A DNA stretch of 64,000 nucleotides from Gongronella butleri (lineage: Eukaryota; Mucoromycota; Mucoromycetes; Mucorales; Cunninghamellaceae), in assembly GCA_025201375.1 (NCBI GenBank), contig JAIWZP010000027.1:372001-436000 (forward strand), in the 5' to 3' direction. Of the stretch, positions 37,512 to 49,893 are shown piece after piece (position 1 is the first letter of the stretch; every line of letters starts with the position of its first letter). A model generated the notes under the pieces. That model was not told the origin of the DNA. It saw only the letters and a list, made by a program, of their open reading frames with translations, and made no database searches. The position numbers and the translations under genes are program-made.

Positions 37512-39214
37512 TGGTGCATCGTCCTCCCAATGTTGTCATGTTGCCAATGATTTATTCATCATCTCCTTGTGTTTTGTGCAAAATCGCTCTACCCGTTACG
37601 CTTACCGATGACAATTGAGGTGTAGAAAGAAAGAGGGAGAGGCGAAACAAAAGGCAAGCCGCCCAAAAAAAGCAATCTTGGCGGGGATTTAAAGTACATT
37701 GCGCCGATCAGGGCCATTTTGCTTTTTTTTTTTCTGCCGCCTTTCGACGCGTCGCAAAGGAACTTTGTTGGCGACGTCCAAGACCTGGATGCGTCCTTGT
37801 TGTCTGTTTTATCCATTCAACAGTTCAATAAATCGATCGATGCAATTTTTTTCGATGTGGCAAAATGCGCCTCTGTTGTAAAATACCTTCCATGTCCAAA
37901 AATAGGCGTCTTTGGCGATGCTGTGGCCATTTATTTTTCGTTTTGGCTCCCCGCCTGCTTCGCGTCGATTGATTAATGGTGGGCCGAGCATTCCACACCA
38001 TCATTGAAATTGATTTTGAGCAAGCCAGGCAACAGTGCTATGAATATGATAAAAAAATGAAGAGAACGAGTCTGAAACACACATATGAGTAAATTAAAGG
38101 GGGGGTTTTTGTGGGACGGGATGAACGGCCAGGGGAGGACGGCTGACCGAGGGTGCCCTTTTTTTATTTCTTTTTCAGTGGACTGAGATGTCAATTGAGC
38201 GCGTGATACCCGTCAACTTTTTATGCGCACATACATGACACACGAGCTTGGACACGTCCTTTTGAACGACACGACGTGCGGGGAGGGGAAAAGTGACGCG
38301 CCCAAAGGGAGCAAAAAAAAGAGGGAGACAGACGTCAATCGCGATTTGACGTACATCCATCCAATGGATTCTTATTTTATCATGCAAGCAAGCCAGATTT
38401 TTGCTCCTTTTGGGTCCTCCTTTTGCGCGCGCGCGCCCGCTGATTTTTTTGGGTTCGATCATGCTTGTTGATGCTTTCGCAACGGGCGCGAAACACGCTA
38501 AATGACTAGCGAGCAATGCCCGAGCATAAAAAAAAAAAAGCGCTTCATTCTTTTAAAAAGGCTGTTTCCATCTATCCATTCATGGACGGGTAAGACGCGT
38601 CTTTAGCGCTGATATTGTCGGGTTTCTCGATCGTCAGGAGACAAATTTGGACATATTGTCATGCATTAGGAGTATGGGAATGACATCAAAGGCGGCCGAA
38701 CAACACCATCTTTGTTTAAAAATGGCGGGCTTGAAAATAAGGAGAGCACTTTTCAATCCATTGACCCTTTATGCACGTTCACACACACACGACCACACAT
38801 ACACACGCAACAAGGGAGCACGAGGGAGAGGGAGAGGGGGGATTGAATAACCCAACAACAAGCCCGGTCATTACAGGCACGATCAGAAGAATAGAAAGAA
38901 AGAAAAAAAAACACGGGATGGCGTGAACCCTTGATCCAAAAGAATCATATGAAACAAAAGGAATGGGGGTGTCCTCCCCAGGGCACGAATCCGCTCGCGC
39001 ACGTCCAATGCCAATTATTATATAAAACCATTACCTTTTTCTCTTTCAATGGAGCTAGCCCTCCCCATTGCATCGATTCCCGGCGCACATAAACACTTTT
39101 TTTTCTTCTTTTTTTTTTTGTTTTTTTTTCTTTTTCTTTCTTTCTTTCTCTCTTTTTCATTCCCTCCACTTTTTTATTTTTATTTTTTTCTTTCCATCTC
39201 CTAATTTTTAAATA
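37512..39214. other. Intergenic, with CA-rich microsatellite; no gene
   Basis: About 1.7 kb without a supportable gene. It includes a short CA-repeat patch near 38775-38815 and, just before 39215, a nearly pure CT leader of about 100 nt that belongs to the zinc-finger gene. Confidence 0.6.
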
Positions 39215-40980
39215 ATGATGCTCGTCCATTGTGAACAGCCTGACACGCCCATTCTTCCTGGCAAATTGCCTGGCTACAATGACAAAAAGAGCGCACGCGG
39301 CAGCATCAGCAGCCTGCACAGCAGCGCGTCCAGCGGCAGTGACTTGCTGCGCTTGCATCCGTCGTCGTACGACGTGTCGCCGCCACTAACACCCGCGATT
39401 TCCCCGTCCATCTTGCTTGACAAGTATCCTGACGCGCCTGGGTCCTTGGGATCGGCTGTGCCGCCTTCCTCGACCGCGTCCACGGGTGCTACACACACCC
39501 AAATGCAACAGCAGCCCGCCGCGGTGCCTCAATTGCATCATCATGCCGCTCCGACGCCGGCGTCGCATCTTGGACGCGATGTTGCTTTCTTCCACCAGGG
39601 ATTGAACCCGTTTGTTGCCATGGACAAGCGCTTCGACGCGGAATTCGATCGAAATGCAAGTGCATCGTCATCGTCGTCGTCTTCAACGTCGTCGTCGGCC
39701 ATGATGGCGGCAGCAGCAGCAGCAGCGGCGACGGCGGCCGCTTCGACGGGGTCCAATGGTAGCGGCCAGGTACATCATCATCATGGTGGCTACGATTATG
39801 ACGCGTTCCCCGCAGGCAGCAATGGCAAGCGCGCGCCGCAAGGGCAACACAAGCACACGTGCAAGTATCCTTATTGCAATTGGAGCTTCAAGCGGTATGA
39901 GCACCTCAAACGCCATATGCTGGTCCATACCGGCGAACGACCTCATACCTGCCTGTTCCCTGGCTGTGGCAAGAGCTTCAGCCGCTCAGACAACTTTCAT
40001 GCGCATTATCGCACACATACCAAAAAGGCAATCTCTTCCGACAGGCGCAACAAGCTCAGTGTGCCTTCATCTGCCGCATCAGATTCATCCACCTCGGACG
40101 CCTCCACCAATTCGTACAAAAAGGATCACGAAAACCAACACAATGCCATCCATCCACATCAGCAACAGGACTTTAATTTTTATTCCAACGAGGTACACTT
40201 CGATTTTATATAAAAAAAAAAAAAAGAAAAACAAGGGCGAAAATTTACCTTTTTTTTCCCCCTGTTTTTCCCTCTTTTTGCCTTTCTCATTTTTTTTTTT
40301 TCCAGACGCCGTTTTCCAACGTGCCCTATGCTATGCCCTCCAATTATGAACCCAGTCAGCCGCTGTACGGGGATCGAAATGGTGTCCATGGAGTCAATGG
40401 TGTGTACATGGGGATGGAGCGATCATACTACCCTCCTGCCGCGTCGACGCCGTTGCCATTGTCCGCGTCGACGTCCATGACATCGATTTCGCCCACGTCG
40501 TCGTCGTCACCATCGTCGTCACTCATGATCACGTCGCCAACGTCGTATGGTGGCTACGCGCCCGAGTATCCGGCGCCATCGTCGTCGTTTCACCAGCCAT
40601 CGCCGCCGTACTACTCGTCGTTCCTGTACAACACGGCCAATGGCGCGTCGGCACCGCAAAATGGCGCGTCCACGTATATGCAACCCAAGCAACACGCCCA
40701 ACAACAGCCTCAAGATACGCTCATCAAGGTCCACACGTGTCCCGTGCCGCAATGCCTGCGCCGATTCAAGCGCCTCGAACACTTGAAGCGCCACATGCGC
40801 ATTCACACCCTCGAGCGGCCTTTTGCATGCTCCTTTCCTAATTGCAACAAGACATTCTCCCGATCAGACAATCTGTCGCAGCACATGAAGACGCATCAAC
40901 GCCAGGAGCACCGACGCAAGCAACAGCTGCAGCAACACCATCATCACCAGCACTCCCTGCCATCTACATCACCCTTTTAA
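39215..40980 (+). CDS. C2H2 zinc-finger regulator with two finger pairs
   Basis: A likely DNA-binding transcription factor. Two exons (39215-40192, 40306-40980) join in phase 0 to 1653 nt, 550 residues. The first finger pair, residues about 214-272, has [20 protein letters not shown] and [20 protein letters not shown]. The second pair, about 468-530, has [20 protein letters not shown] and [20 protein letters not shown]. Both pairs show the KR-EHLKRH then FSRSDN helix pattern of fungal STE12 C-terminal and Msn2/Com2-like fingers. They suggest an internal duplication. The rest is Ser/Ala/His-rich low complexity with homopolymeric Ser and Ala runs, as in activation regions. If the intron is retained, a stop follows seven codons later (40211-40213), leaving only the first pair. 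Confidence 0.85.
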
Positions 40981-41488
40981 CCCCATCCTTCTCCCTTTTT
41001 TTTTTTTGCCCCCCACCATTCATGCTTTTTTTCAAAAAAATTTTCTTTTTCGCACTCGCACATACAAACACACACACACACAAACGCTATCACGTCCACA
41101 CGCATTCCCCCCCCCGTCCACGCTCACCGATATTATGAAATTCCCCTTCTATTTTTTTCTATTTCTTTTTGTCATCTCATAATAGCTAATTTCTATGCTA
41201 CCTTCGTGCCTTTTTTTTTTTTCATTCATTGACATCGCCGCGTCTTGCACTCCTTTTTGGCAACTCTTATGACATCAAAAAAATAAAAAAAGTACTGGTG
41301 TATTCAATTGAGCTAGAATTAAAAGAACGAATAAGGGCAAAATACAAGAAAAAAGGTATAGATCAACAGGTACGGACCAAAAAGAGAGTAAGTGGGGGGG
41401 GGGCATCCTAAATGACAAAAAAATTGGAGGGGGGAGGGGAAGACAAGGGCAAAATACGATGCTATTTTCGCGTTTTTGCGCTTTTTTT
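40981..41488. other. Gap between convergent genes; 3' UTR-like
   Basis: The 3' ends of the zinc-finger gene (+) and the phosphotransferase gene (-) face each other. The sequence is CT-rich with a short CA repeat. No other gene is seen. Confidence 0.6.
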
Positions 41489-43240
41489 CTAGTTGAACGT
41501 GTGGTACTGGCTCTCTGTGCCCGACGTCGAGGGCGACGTGTGGCCGCCTTGCTCGGCAGACACCAATGCATCGTCGACCTGCTTGTTGCGCGGCGCAATC
41601 ACAAGGCATCGGATCCCAAGGTACTCGCAAAAGCCGTCAATGACAAGCAGTGCCCAGATTCCATAGCCCACGGTGCACACAAGCCATTCGACATACAGGA
41701 TCACCAATTCCAAGCTGGATGGGATCACGCGACTGCAAATAAAAAAATGGAGGACGTGAGCAAAAAATAAAATATAGAAAAAAATGGCAAAAAATGAAAA
41801 AGACGCGTCGAAAAGCGCGTCAAAGCGCGTTTTTCTTGCACCGTTCGTGTTTTTTGTCCCCTTTTCCTTTTTTGGTTCAAGAGACGCGACTTACATGCCG
41901 AGGATTGAGGGCGTATTGATGAGGACGGCCATGACGACGACGGGGGCGACGAGGGCCATGATGTTGGGGAAGGGGGACTTTGTGAGGTGGGCAAAGATGA
42001 TGGACGACACGAGGAAGCCAAAGAGCGTGCCATTGGCCAAAGTGAACAGGAGGAAATGGCGGTCGTCAGCGACAATCGAATAGGGCGAGAGCGCCCAATA
42101 GTATTGGGCGACGGAAAAGACGGCCATGGGCAAGAACGAGTGGACAAACACCTCGCCCATGGACAGGCGCTTCTTGACACACGCTTCATACACGGACATG
42201 GCCACCGTCGGGCAGTGCATGAACAAAAAAAGCACAAACGTGAACCAAACCATCACCTGCGCGGCCGTCGTGCCAGCCGGCAGGAATTGCGCCAGCCAGC
42301 TCATGCTGCCGACCGTGTCCAAAGGCACGTGCCACGATGAAGGGCCTACAAAATGCAAAAAGATGAAACCATGACTCCATTTACCCCTGACGCCGCCCCT
42401 TTTTTTTTCCCGATTTACCCCTGATTTCAATCACGTCTCCTTTTTTTTTTGCCCCTCTCGTTCTTACCATAAAGCCACGACCACAGGAAACCAATGCAAG
42501 TGACAACGAGGCCCTCAGTGGGGCCATTGACGACGCCTAGGTACAAGACGCCCGTGTAATATTCCTCGGCAGTCGACAGGTAGAATCCGCTCATAGCCGT
42601 CAGACCGAGCACGATCATCAATTCAGGGTCGCCACCGAGGCCCAGACCGGCGAATTGGAGAATGATCAGATACGTCGTGTTCAATGCATCGCATCCGTGA
42701 TCAAACAGCTCGCCGAGCGGGCTGCTGCTGCCCGTGCGCCGCGCCTGCTTGCCATCCACGTTGTCAAATGTCGAGTACAACCACAAACCAATGGCAAAAC
42801 TAAAGAAAAAAGGACAACCTCATCAATGCCAAGAATAATAAAAAAAGGCAAAAAAAGCCCATTCCCTTACCTCAGGTACATCCAGCTGGGCCCGTCGCCG
42901 GTCAGATCAGGCGTGTAGATGGCGACAAGGATCACATTGAAAATCATAAAGAACAGACCGATCAGCGTGATGAGATTCGGCCTAAATTGGCGCGATGAAC
43001 GCGTTAAAAAGCGGAAAAGCGTGTTTGAGTGGCCTGCTTTTTTACCAATGCGCTTTTCACTTACGCAATCCACATGGGAAAGAGCTCGATGGCCCAATTC
43101 CAATAATGGCGGAGGACGTATTTCGTGAGGTACGACTTGTCGACTGCAGCATACTTGTAGTAGCGCAAGTTCTCGAGCGATTCGTGGCTGGGAAAATCAG
43201 TGTCGAGCCACTGTCTCAACTGTGCGGCGACCGAGGGCAT
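41489..43240 (-). CDS. EPT1: Ethanolamine/choline phosphotransferase
   Basis: It transfers phosphoethanolamine or phosphocholine from the CDP derivative to diacylglycerol, the last Kennedy-pathway step, in ER/Golgi membranes. Five exons (43240-43065, 42981-42871, 42799-42468, 42345-41895, 41732-41489) give 1314 nt, 437 residues. The CDP-alcohol phosphotransferase signature D-x2-DG-x2-AR-x8-G-x3-D-x3-D is complete: DNVDGKQARR then GELFDHGCD. The N-terminal YYKYAAVDKSYLTKYVLRHY and LFPMWIAPNLITL are typical of the family. Many hydrophobic segments follow, consistent with about seven or eight membrane spans. I start at 43240 because the more upstream in-frame ATG (43294) lies in translated CT-leader. 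Whether ethanolamine or choline is preferred cannot be read from the sequence. Confidence 0.95.
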
Positions 43241-44265
43241 GACCAAGAGCAAGATGGTGCCAAAAAAAGAAAAGAAAAGAAGGGGTGGAGGCAAAGACGA
43301 AGAAATAAAAAAGAAAAAAAAAGAAAGCGATGAAAAAGGGCCAACCCCAAAAATGAAAAGATTTTTATTGAGTCCGGCCCGGACATTCGGGTGGCCCTGA
43401 GTTTTCGTCGGCCTCCCTTTTCATGCGTCAGGGCGTTTTGTGCCTAGCAAATAGAAATGCACGACGAAAAAGAAAAATAGGACAAAAAAAAAAAAGCAAA
43501 AAGAAGCATTCGACGCGTCATTGACACGTCTCGATGACGATGACATGGCAAACCGAGATGCATGCTGGCCAGCAGACCCAGAGTCAGTGCGGTTGACGGC
43601 TGGATTTTTTATAATGGGTTAGCCGGAAAAAGGCAAAAAATTAAGGAGGCATTAGCCACAGTTGCCACACTGGGGACACGCGCCCCCACGAGCGGCGCAA
43701 CATCGAGCCCAAACGACGCCAGGATGACGCTGTGTCCCCCAATTCATCTTCCGTAGGACACGGAAACGCAAGCAAGGGGGGAGGGCATGTGGAGGGGGGA
43801 GGCGGGGAAAAAGGCAAATTGTTCAAGTAAAACACGACGAAGAATGCGATTGCCAGCATCTGTGCTCCTCGACCATTTATGGACGAGCGCGGCATGCCCG
43901 TAATTGCTCAAAGAAGCATAGACCAAAGTCATGGCAACATGGAAAAAAATGAAAAAAATCCCAATTCCTAATGTCGTTTGCTCGGAGATGATGTCATTTT
44001 TAATTTAAATCGAAACCCTGCCCATTCTGAATGAAATACGGTTCGGTTGCTGCAAGGGACATTCACGTGGACAAGGCATTCCTTTGGCACAAATCTTGCG
44101 TTTTATGCAATTGTTTTTTTTCTTTTTTTTTTTTTTGGCTTAACGCATGCGATACATTGGATGCATTTTTTTTGCTGGCATGCGTATTTCATCATGGGAT
44201 TTTTGATGGACGCGTTCGGTACGCGATTGTGCAGCCGCGTCCATCGCACATCGTGACGCACAACA

Positions 44266-44299
<34 letters not shown>

Positions 44300-46518
44300 G
44301 CGCGGCAACTATAAGATGGGGTCGTGCACCTCGGTGGCCTTTTTTTTTTTTCCATGGTGGCATTGTGCTCAGGGCGGCGCCATCCACACAATTGACAATC
44401 TTTTTATTAAACTTGTGCATGGCAAATGAGATGCTTTTGGCGATTTAGCTTTCTAGCGTTTCCTTTCGCGGATTGTCTAAGAGAGATGGCTTGTGCGACC
44501 GGGAAAATAGAGAAAAGGCCGCGTTATGCAAGCCAAGAGAACACGATTGAACATGTATTTCCTGGATTGAATCTGGCAACAGACTGATCTGGCATGTGTG
44601 CGAAGCAAACACACTTGTGAACAAGCTTTTTTTTATATGTGACACAAGTGAAAAAAAAAAGTTTCATGATCATCTGGCACCTCACTTTTGGCGATCCCCC
44701 TTGCCCTTGTCCAGGCTGGAGATGACTCACCGCGTCCAATTCCCCCGTTTTCAAGGCGCAAAAGCGGCAAAAGTGCAAAAAAAAAAAAAAAAGCCGTATT
44801 ACCTTCAAATTTACTTTTTGAATTCTCATGATCCATGGCAGCTCCCATTGTTGCAGAAAAAGGTGGCTTGACTTTGCGCATTCATCAAGGCTGGCTTGCT
44901 TTTTTCCCTAATTTCAATGATTGCGAGGAGGGGGGGGCACTTGCACAAATGAGGCAAACAGGCAATCAAGCGACCGTCTCGTCCCCCCATCCCTTACCTT
45001 GTTCTCCTTGTTTGGCTCACTTTTTTTTTTTTTCCTCAACCCAAAGATCCGCTCCCCCGCATAAATGGGACGAGGGGCTCTAAGACAGATTAGGCACTTG
45101 CCGCTCCAATGTCATTTGTCTTGCCGCTGCAATGGCCCCTCATAACGAGATGGACTCATTTGAGCATGCTGCTGAGCAGGTGCTGGCATACACACAAAAA
45201 AAAAAAGTAGCCGCTGAAAAGTCGCTTTGGCGGCACCTCTAATGCATTGGGGGACAGAAAGCGCGAGTGCCACGTGGAGGTGGTGTGAGGAGGCCGTGGA
45301 GACACGCTACGCACCCCCTACTTTTTGATTGACAGACCAATTCATCGCGTCGCACAAAAATTTACGGAATTGATTGCCAGAGAGAACGAGGAACAAAGAA
45401 AAAAAAGAAAAAAAACAAAAGAGGTAGATTTGATCAGGCGCGTGCGGTCAGCATCTCGCCGCCCACGACCCATTGGCTGCCGTCCGACGGATGCGCGTCT
45501 TTTTGGCGTGCACTGCGTCCCAATCTCAAAGCCATTGGACAACACGAAATGCTGGTCCTGATACAAAACTGATGGACATCATCAGCCCCAACATCAATCA
45601 AAAGAGGTACGGCACCAATCAAGCCCTTTTGCTGCTGCCCTGCCCTCATTGCCAAATGGAGCAGCATAAACAAAACACAGAGGGGCTCGATGGAAAAAAA
45701 AAAAGTAAGGCCACTTCAAGGTCCCATCATCCTTTCAAAATTGTTTTTTTTTGACAAACCAGCCACGGATCATAGCCCCCTTTCCCTCCTCCCCCCCCCC
45801 AATCTTTGCGTATCCTTGTCAAACCCTTCACCAACACGTTGCACGTCATGTTTCCAATGGCTGCCAAGAGCCATTGGTACCAGTTTTTTTTTTCTCTTTT
45901 TCTCGTTTTTTTTTTTTTTGATTTTGGCCAATTGATCTGAAGGGGATGGAGAAGCCAGCTTTCTTTGTGATTTATTTGTTATTGGACATAGAGAAAGGGT
46001 ATACCGAGAAGGGGGGAAAGATAAAAAAAATAGGAGACAATATCATAATGACCAGTCAAAAGATAGAATGTACAAAGGGGGGATGGCGACAGGGAGGGGA
46101 GGAAAAAAAAAGAGAGAGAATCTAAAGAGTGGATCCTTCCATTGTGGATGGCTTTTTTGTGAGTTTGAGAGAGTCATGGACCAGCATAGGAGAGAGAAGA
46201 AAAAAGAGAGAAAAGCGAGCCATTGAGGGAGAGTGAGTGCGCTTTGGAGGTTTTGGAGGGTGGAGGGGTGACATCTTGGCACCCTGTCGCCTCGCACACC
46301 ACGCGCACACGCGCCGTCAATGAGGTCAATGGGGTACAGGGGGGCAAAACGAAGAAAAAATAAATAAAAACGAGAGATGAAGGATGATGAGGGATCAAAA
46401 AGGCATGGGATAGATGGTTGGGTGGGTGGGGGGAATAAGGGCTCGTCTAAAAGATTTGTGGTGCCAACCCATTGGAGAGAGTGGCACGGGGAAAGTCAAT
46501 GATGCGGGGCTTGCGGCT
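43241..46518. other. Gene-poor region with long homopolymers
   Basis: No gene is well supported over about 3.3 kb. A run of about 28 T lies near 44270-44297. A minus-strand stretch at 43750-43932 has a short frame with a hydrophobic overlap, but nothing recognisable. The region is GA/CT biased. Confidence 0.5.
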
Positions 46519-46632
46519 TTATGCATTGGGACAATGGCTTTCATGGGAGAACTGGGACACGTCCACGCCGCACTTGGGGCAGAAGCTGGAGTGAGTGTGC
46601 TGATTGACCAGAGACAATGGTGTGGCGTTCAT
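46519..46632 (-). CDS. Candidate 37-residue zinc-binding microprotein
   Basis: A small frame with a strikingly organised sequence. After an N-terminal MNATPLSLVNQHTHSS it has CPKCGVDVS, then H-x3-C and CPNA at the end. The spacing C-x2-C-x8-H-x3-C resembles small ubiquitin-binding UBZ4/Rad18-type or related C2HC zinc knuckles. Upstream on the coding strand are a TATAAATA box (46764-46757) and a CT-rich leader of about 100 nt ending at the ATG, which is exactly the promoter style of the expressed genes here. An AT-rich T-run about 150 nt after the stop could hold a 3' end. I see no splice sites that would extend it. Function is unknown. Confidence 0.45.
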   Translation of the reverse strand: MNATPLSLVNQHTHSSFCPKCGVDVSQFSHESHCPNA

Positions 46633-46756
46633 GATTTGGAATTGGAGTGAAATTGAAAGAAAAAGAAGGAAAAAAAGAGCAAGTGCAGAGAGAAAAAGAA
46701 ACGACTTGTGTAGAGAAAAAGAAAAAGAAGGAGGAATTCAACGAAAAAGTTTCTTT

Positions 46757-46764
46757 TATTTATA
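46757..46764 (-). promoter_or_regulatory. TATA box of the candidate microprotein gene
   Basis: Reads TATAAATA on the minus strand, 125 nt upstream of the ATG at 46632 and followed by a CT-rich stretch. It is among the clearest TATA elements in the window. Confidence 0.5.
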
Positions 46765-49541
46765 CCAAATTGCGCAAAAAAAAGGGGGGAGTGTGAGGCA
46801 AACAAAGAGAAAGGGGGGGAGAAAAGTCAGGGTTTGAAGGTTTGAAGGGAAAAAAGGGGGGTGAGACGATTCAAAGCCGATTCTGCTCCCCCCTCTTTTG
46901 TTTTTTTTTCTCCTTTCATGTCTTTTCACACCCCGACCAAGATGCCCAACCCAAAACAACATGCTTGCTGTCTTGCCAATGTTGCACAGGACAATTCACA
47001 ATTAAATTGAAGGGAATACACTAGCCCAAGGGCTTTTGTCAGTTTGGCTTGGGCAAGGAGTTGGGTTTTAGGGAAAAAAATGCGCCACTTCATTTATGGA
47101 CTGAAGCAACGAGGGCACTCTCCGTTCCCCCTTTTTTTCAATGCCCCCCTTTTTTGTGCCCTCTCCATGATCTACTCACTACACACAATCATGCGTGATG
47201 ATGTCAAACAATTACTTGCATTTCATGCAATGCACTTTGCACTTGCATGTTACAGAGGACTAGCCTAGGATGTCAACGACGCGTGCCGCGTAGCAAAAAA
47301 TGAGCACGCGCGCTTTTTTTTTTCTCTCTGTCTCGTCATCTCATTTTTTTTTATTTTTTTATTTTTTGGGGTGGCCCCATCCACGGAGGGTCAATTGCAT
47401 GGCCTTCAGTGGCCAGACAATGCGCTGAACAAGCGCCATGGTGAAATCGCAAAAAAAAAGCATGCTGTATTGCCTTTTGGATGCAGCTAGCAAACAAAAT
47501 CATGCTTTTTTGCAAAAAGTTTCGAGTCAGAAGAGGAGATCGAGAGGTTAAATTGATCAATTATTTGTTGTCAAAACTGGGCGGACTCCATCGTACGACT
47601 CGTGCTTTTTTCTCTTGTCGTTTTGCTCTTTTGTGTGTGTTTTGGCCCCCATTTTCATCCAGTATGGTGGGTTGCAAGGTGGGGGTAGACAATGGTGGTT
47701 CATTGGACCACCAATGGGGTTTATTTCTCATCGCGAAACATTGGAAAAGGGGGTAATTTGTCAGACATGTCATCAAACATGGACAATAGATCGTGTCGCA
47801 CCACACACACACACCACATATACACGCTCGGCTTGTTCCCCACGCCATTTTTCACATTTTTTTTTCTTTTGTTTATCTTGCATTGGCTTCTCCTGTTTTT
47901 TTTAAAAAAATATCGGGGGCAGCCCCGCGGGCAAACGTGAGCCACGCACTCCTCCTTTTTGGCGCGTAATGCGCGCGCAAAATGGGGCAGGTGCCGCCTT
48001 GTTTACAATTTTTTTTATTTCTGCGCCGAGCTCCCGTGTTTTCCTTTCACGCGCCAAGAGGGGGAGGGGGTGAGGTGAAACGAGAATTGGGGGGAGGCGA
48101 GGGCAAAAGACGGACCACCAAAAAAAGGTTGCATTGGTCTTGCCCCTTTGGAAATTACCATATGAGCAGCGCGACTCCGCATTGGATGAAAAAAGAAGAA
48201 ATCAGGGAGGCCCAATTGAATCTTGATTGACTCTCGTGACACGAAAGAAGAGCAAAAAAAAAAAAAAAAAGAGAGGGAAACAGAGGTAGCAAACCGCTGC
48301 GTCGTACGCATTTTTTGCGAAATTTTTGCCTCGCGGTCCCCCAATTCATCACAAGCAGTGAAACGAGGGGGCGCGCCCGCGTGTCCATTGCCATGCGACA
48401 ACCCAGGTTGAACGCGCGGAACCAACGCGGTTCTGTTCGGCGGTCTTTTTATGTGAAAGTGGGCGTGTATGCGGCCATTGATCCTGTTTCTGCTATGATA
48501 TATGTGCGCGTCGTGACACGCTTCATGTTCACATTCATGACCAGCGAGTCATTCATGCCATGTGAGATGGATGGGGGTCCTAGAATGGGGTGCTTGCAGA
48601 AAAAAAATAAAGAAATTACAGGTACACGACGGCTTCCGAGATCTCACATGGCAAAATGTGGGGACCCTGATCCCGCAATTGAGATGATTTATTTGCTTGT
48701 TGCGTGTTTCTGATCACACCAAGCCATGGGCTTGGAAAAAAGAGCCATGGCGCTTTACCCACTTGGGTCCCAATTCCGGGATCCAAACACGAAAAGCGAT
48801 GTGACCCGATCCACGACGATCACCCTTTTCGCACACTCCTGGCCGTGCCTTGCACCTTGGCAACCTTTCCTTTCATTGGGACGCGTCAATTGTCAAATTG
48901 ACAAGAAAGCACAATTATTGTATGGGGTCCCAGCCACCTTTTTGCCACACATTGGTGCCATTTTTTTTTTAACTCGTGGTCTTGCCTTTTTTTCTTTGTT
49001 TTTGATGGCACAAATGGCTGGGCCATGTTGAAATGCCATTATCATACCCCCATGGACAATGAGGTGCGCAAAAGCGCGTGCTTTTTTGAAAAGGGAACCA
49101 ATTGACGCGCGTCCATTGCTCATCTCTTTTTTACAAAAACGTGCGCAATAAATTACAAAAGAACCATGAGCTGGAACCCGACGATAGATGACAATGGGAC
49201 GCGTCGCCTCCCCCCCCGTTTCATTTTGGCAAAAAAGCAAAAAAAACATTCGCCACCCATCCAGATGGCAGGGTCACACAAGGTTTGAATTGTCAGGGTG
49301 GCACCGGCTGCCTCGCCGGGCCATAAAAGGAAGTCGCTCCATTGTCAAGGTGACACATATCAATCAAGAAGAACGACTTGCCATTTCCATTACACCATAA
49401 AAAAAAAAAAGGATTCACACCAAAACAACACGAGCGCATGCTCATGTCACCCATACAATTCGTAGCTGCCATATCCGTCTTGTGTGTTTTTTTCGTGCCA
49501 ATGACATGGCTTTAAGCATTTCCTCCAGCCCACCGTCTTGG

Positions 49542-49582
<41 letters not shown>

Positions 49583-49893
49583 CAAGCTGCCAGTCAAAAA
49601 ATCCCAAAAATCTCAAGGTTCTTTCCCTGCCACCCCCCAAAACCAGGCCACCATTTGATCGGGTCCGCTTCTCATTCGCTCGGCTCGCTCCATTGGTCGC
49701 ACATGAAATATGTACGCAGCCATGTTGACCCTCGTTTCTGCGCGAATGACCGGAAGCTTGTCTATTACACCTGTGGCCAATGGGTCGCAATTCATGGATG
49801 GCAATAACAAAATCATCAAAAAAAGAGAGAGCGGAAGCAATTGAGCCGAGGGGGGCCCGGTTTTTTTTTTCTTTTTTTTTTGTCAACAAAAAG
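46765..49893. other. Gene-poor region; 38-T run
   Basis: About 3.1 kb with no supportable gene. It contains long T runs, including 38 T at 49543-49580, and GA/CT-biased segments. Confidence 0.55.
49543..49580 (+). repeat. Poly-T run of 38 nt
   Basis: Simple homopolymer in intergenic DNA downstream of the trehalose gene's stop codon. Confidence 0.9.

Noticed and set aside
40193..40305. Reading the zinc-finger locus as two separate genes
   Set aside because: The splice sites are good, phase is zero on both sides, and no start or promoter precedes the second finger pair.
43641..43932. Possible small hydrophobic protein on the minus strand
   Set aside because: Two overlapping short frames with a hydrophobic stretch, but no clear leader, splice sites or family pattern.
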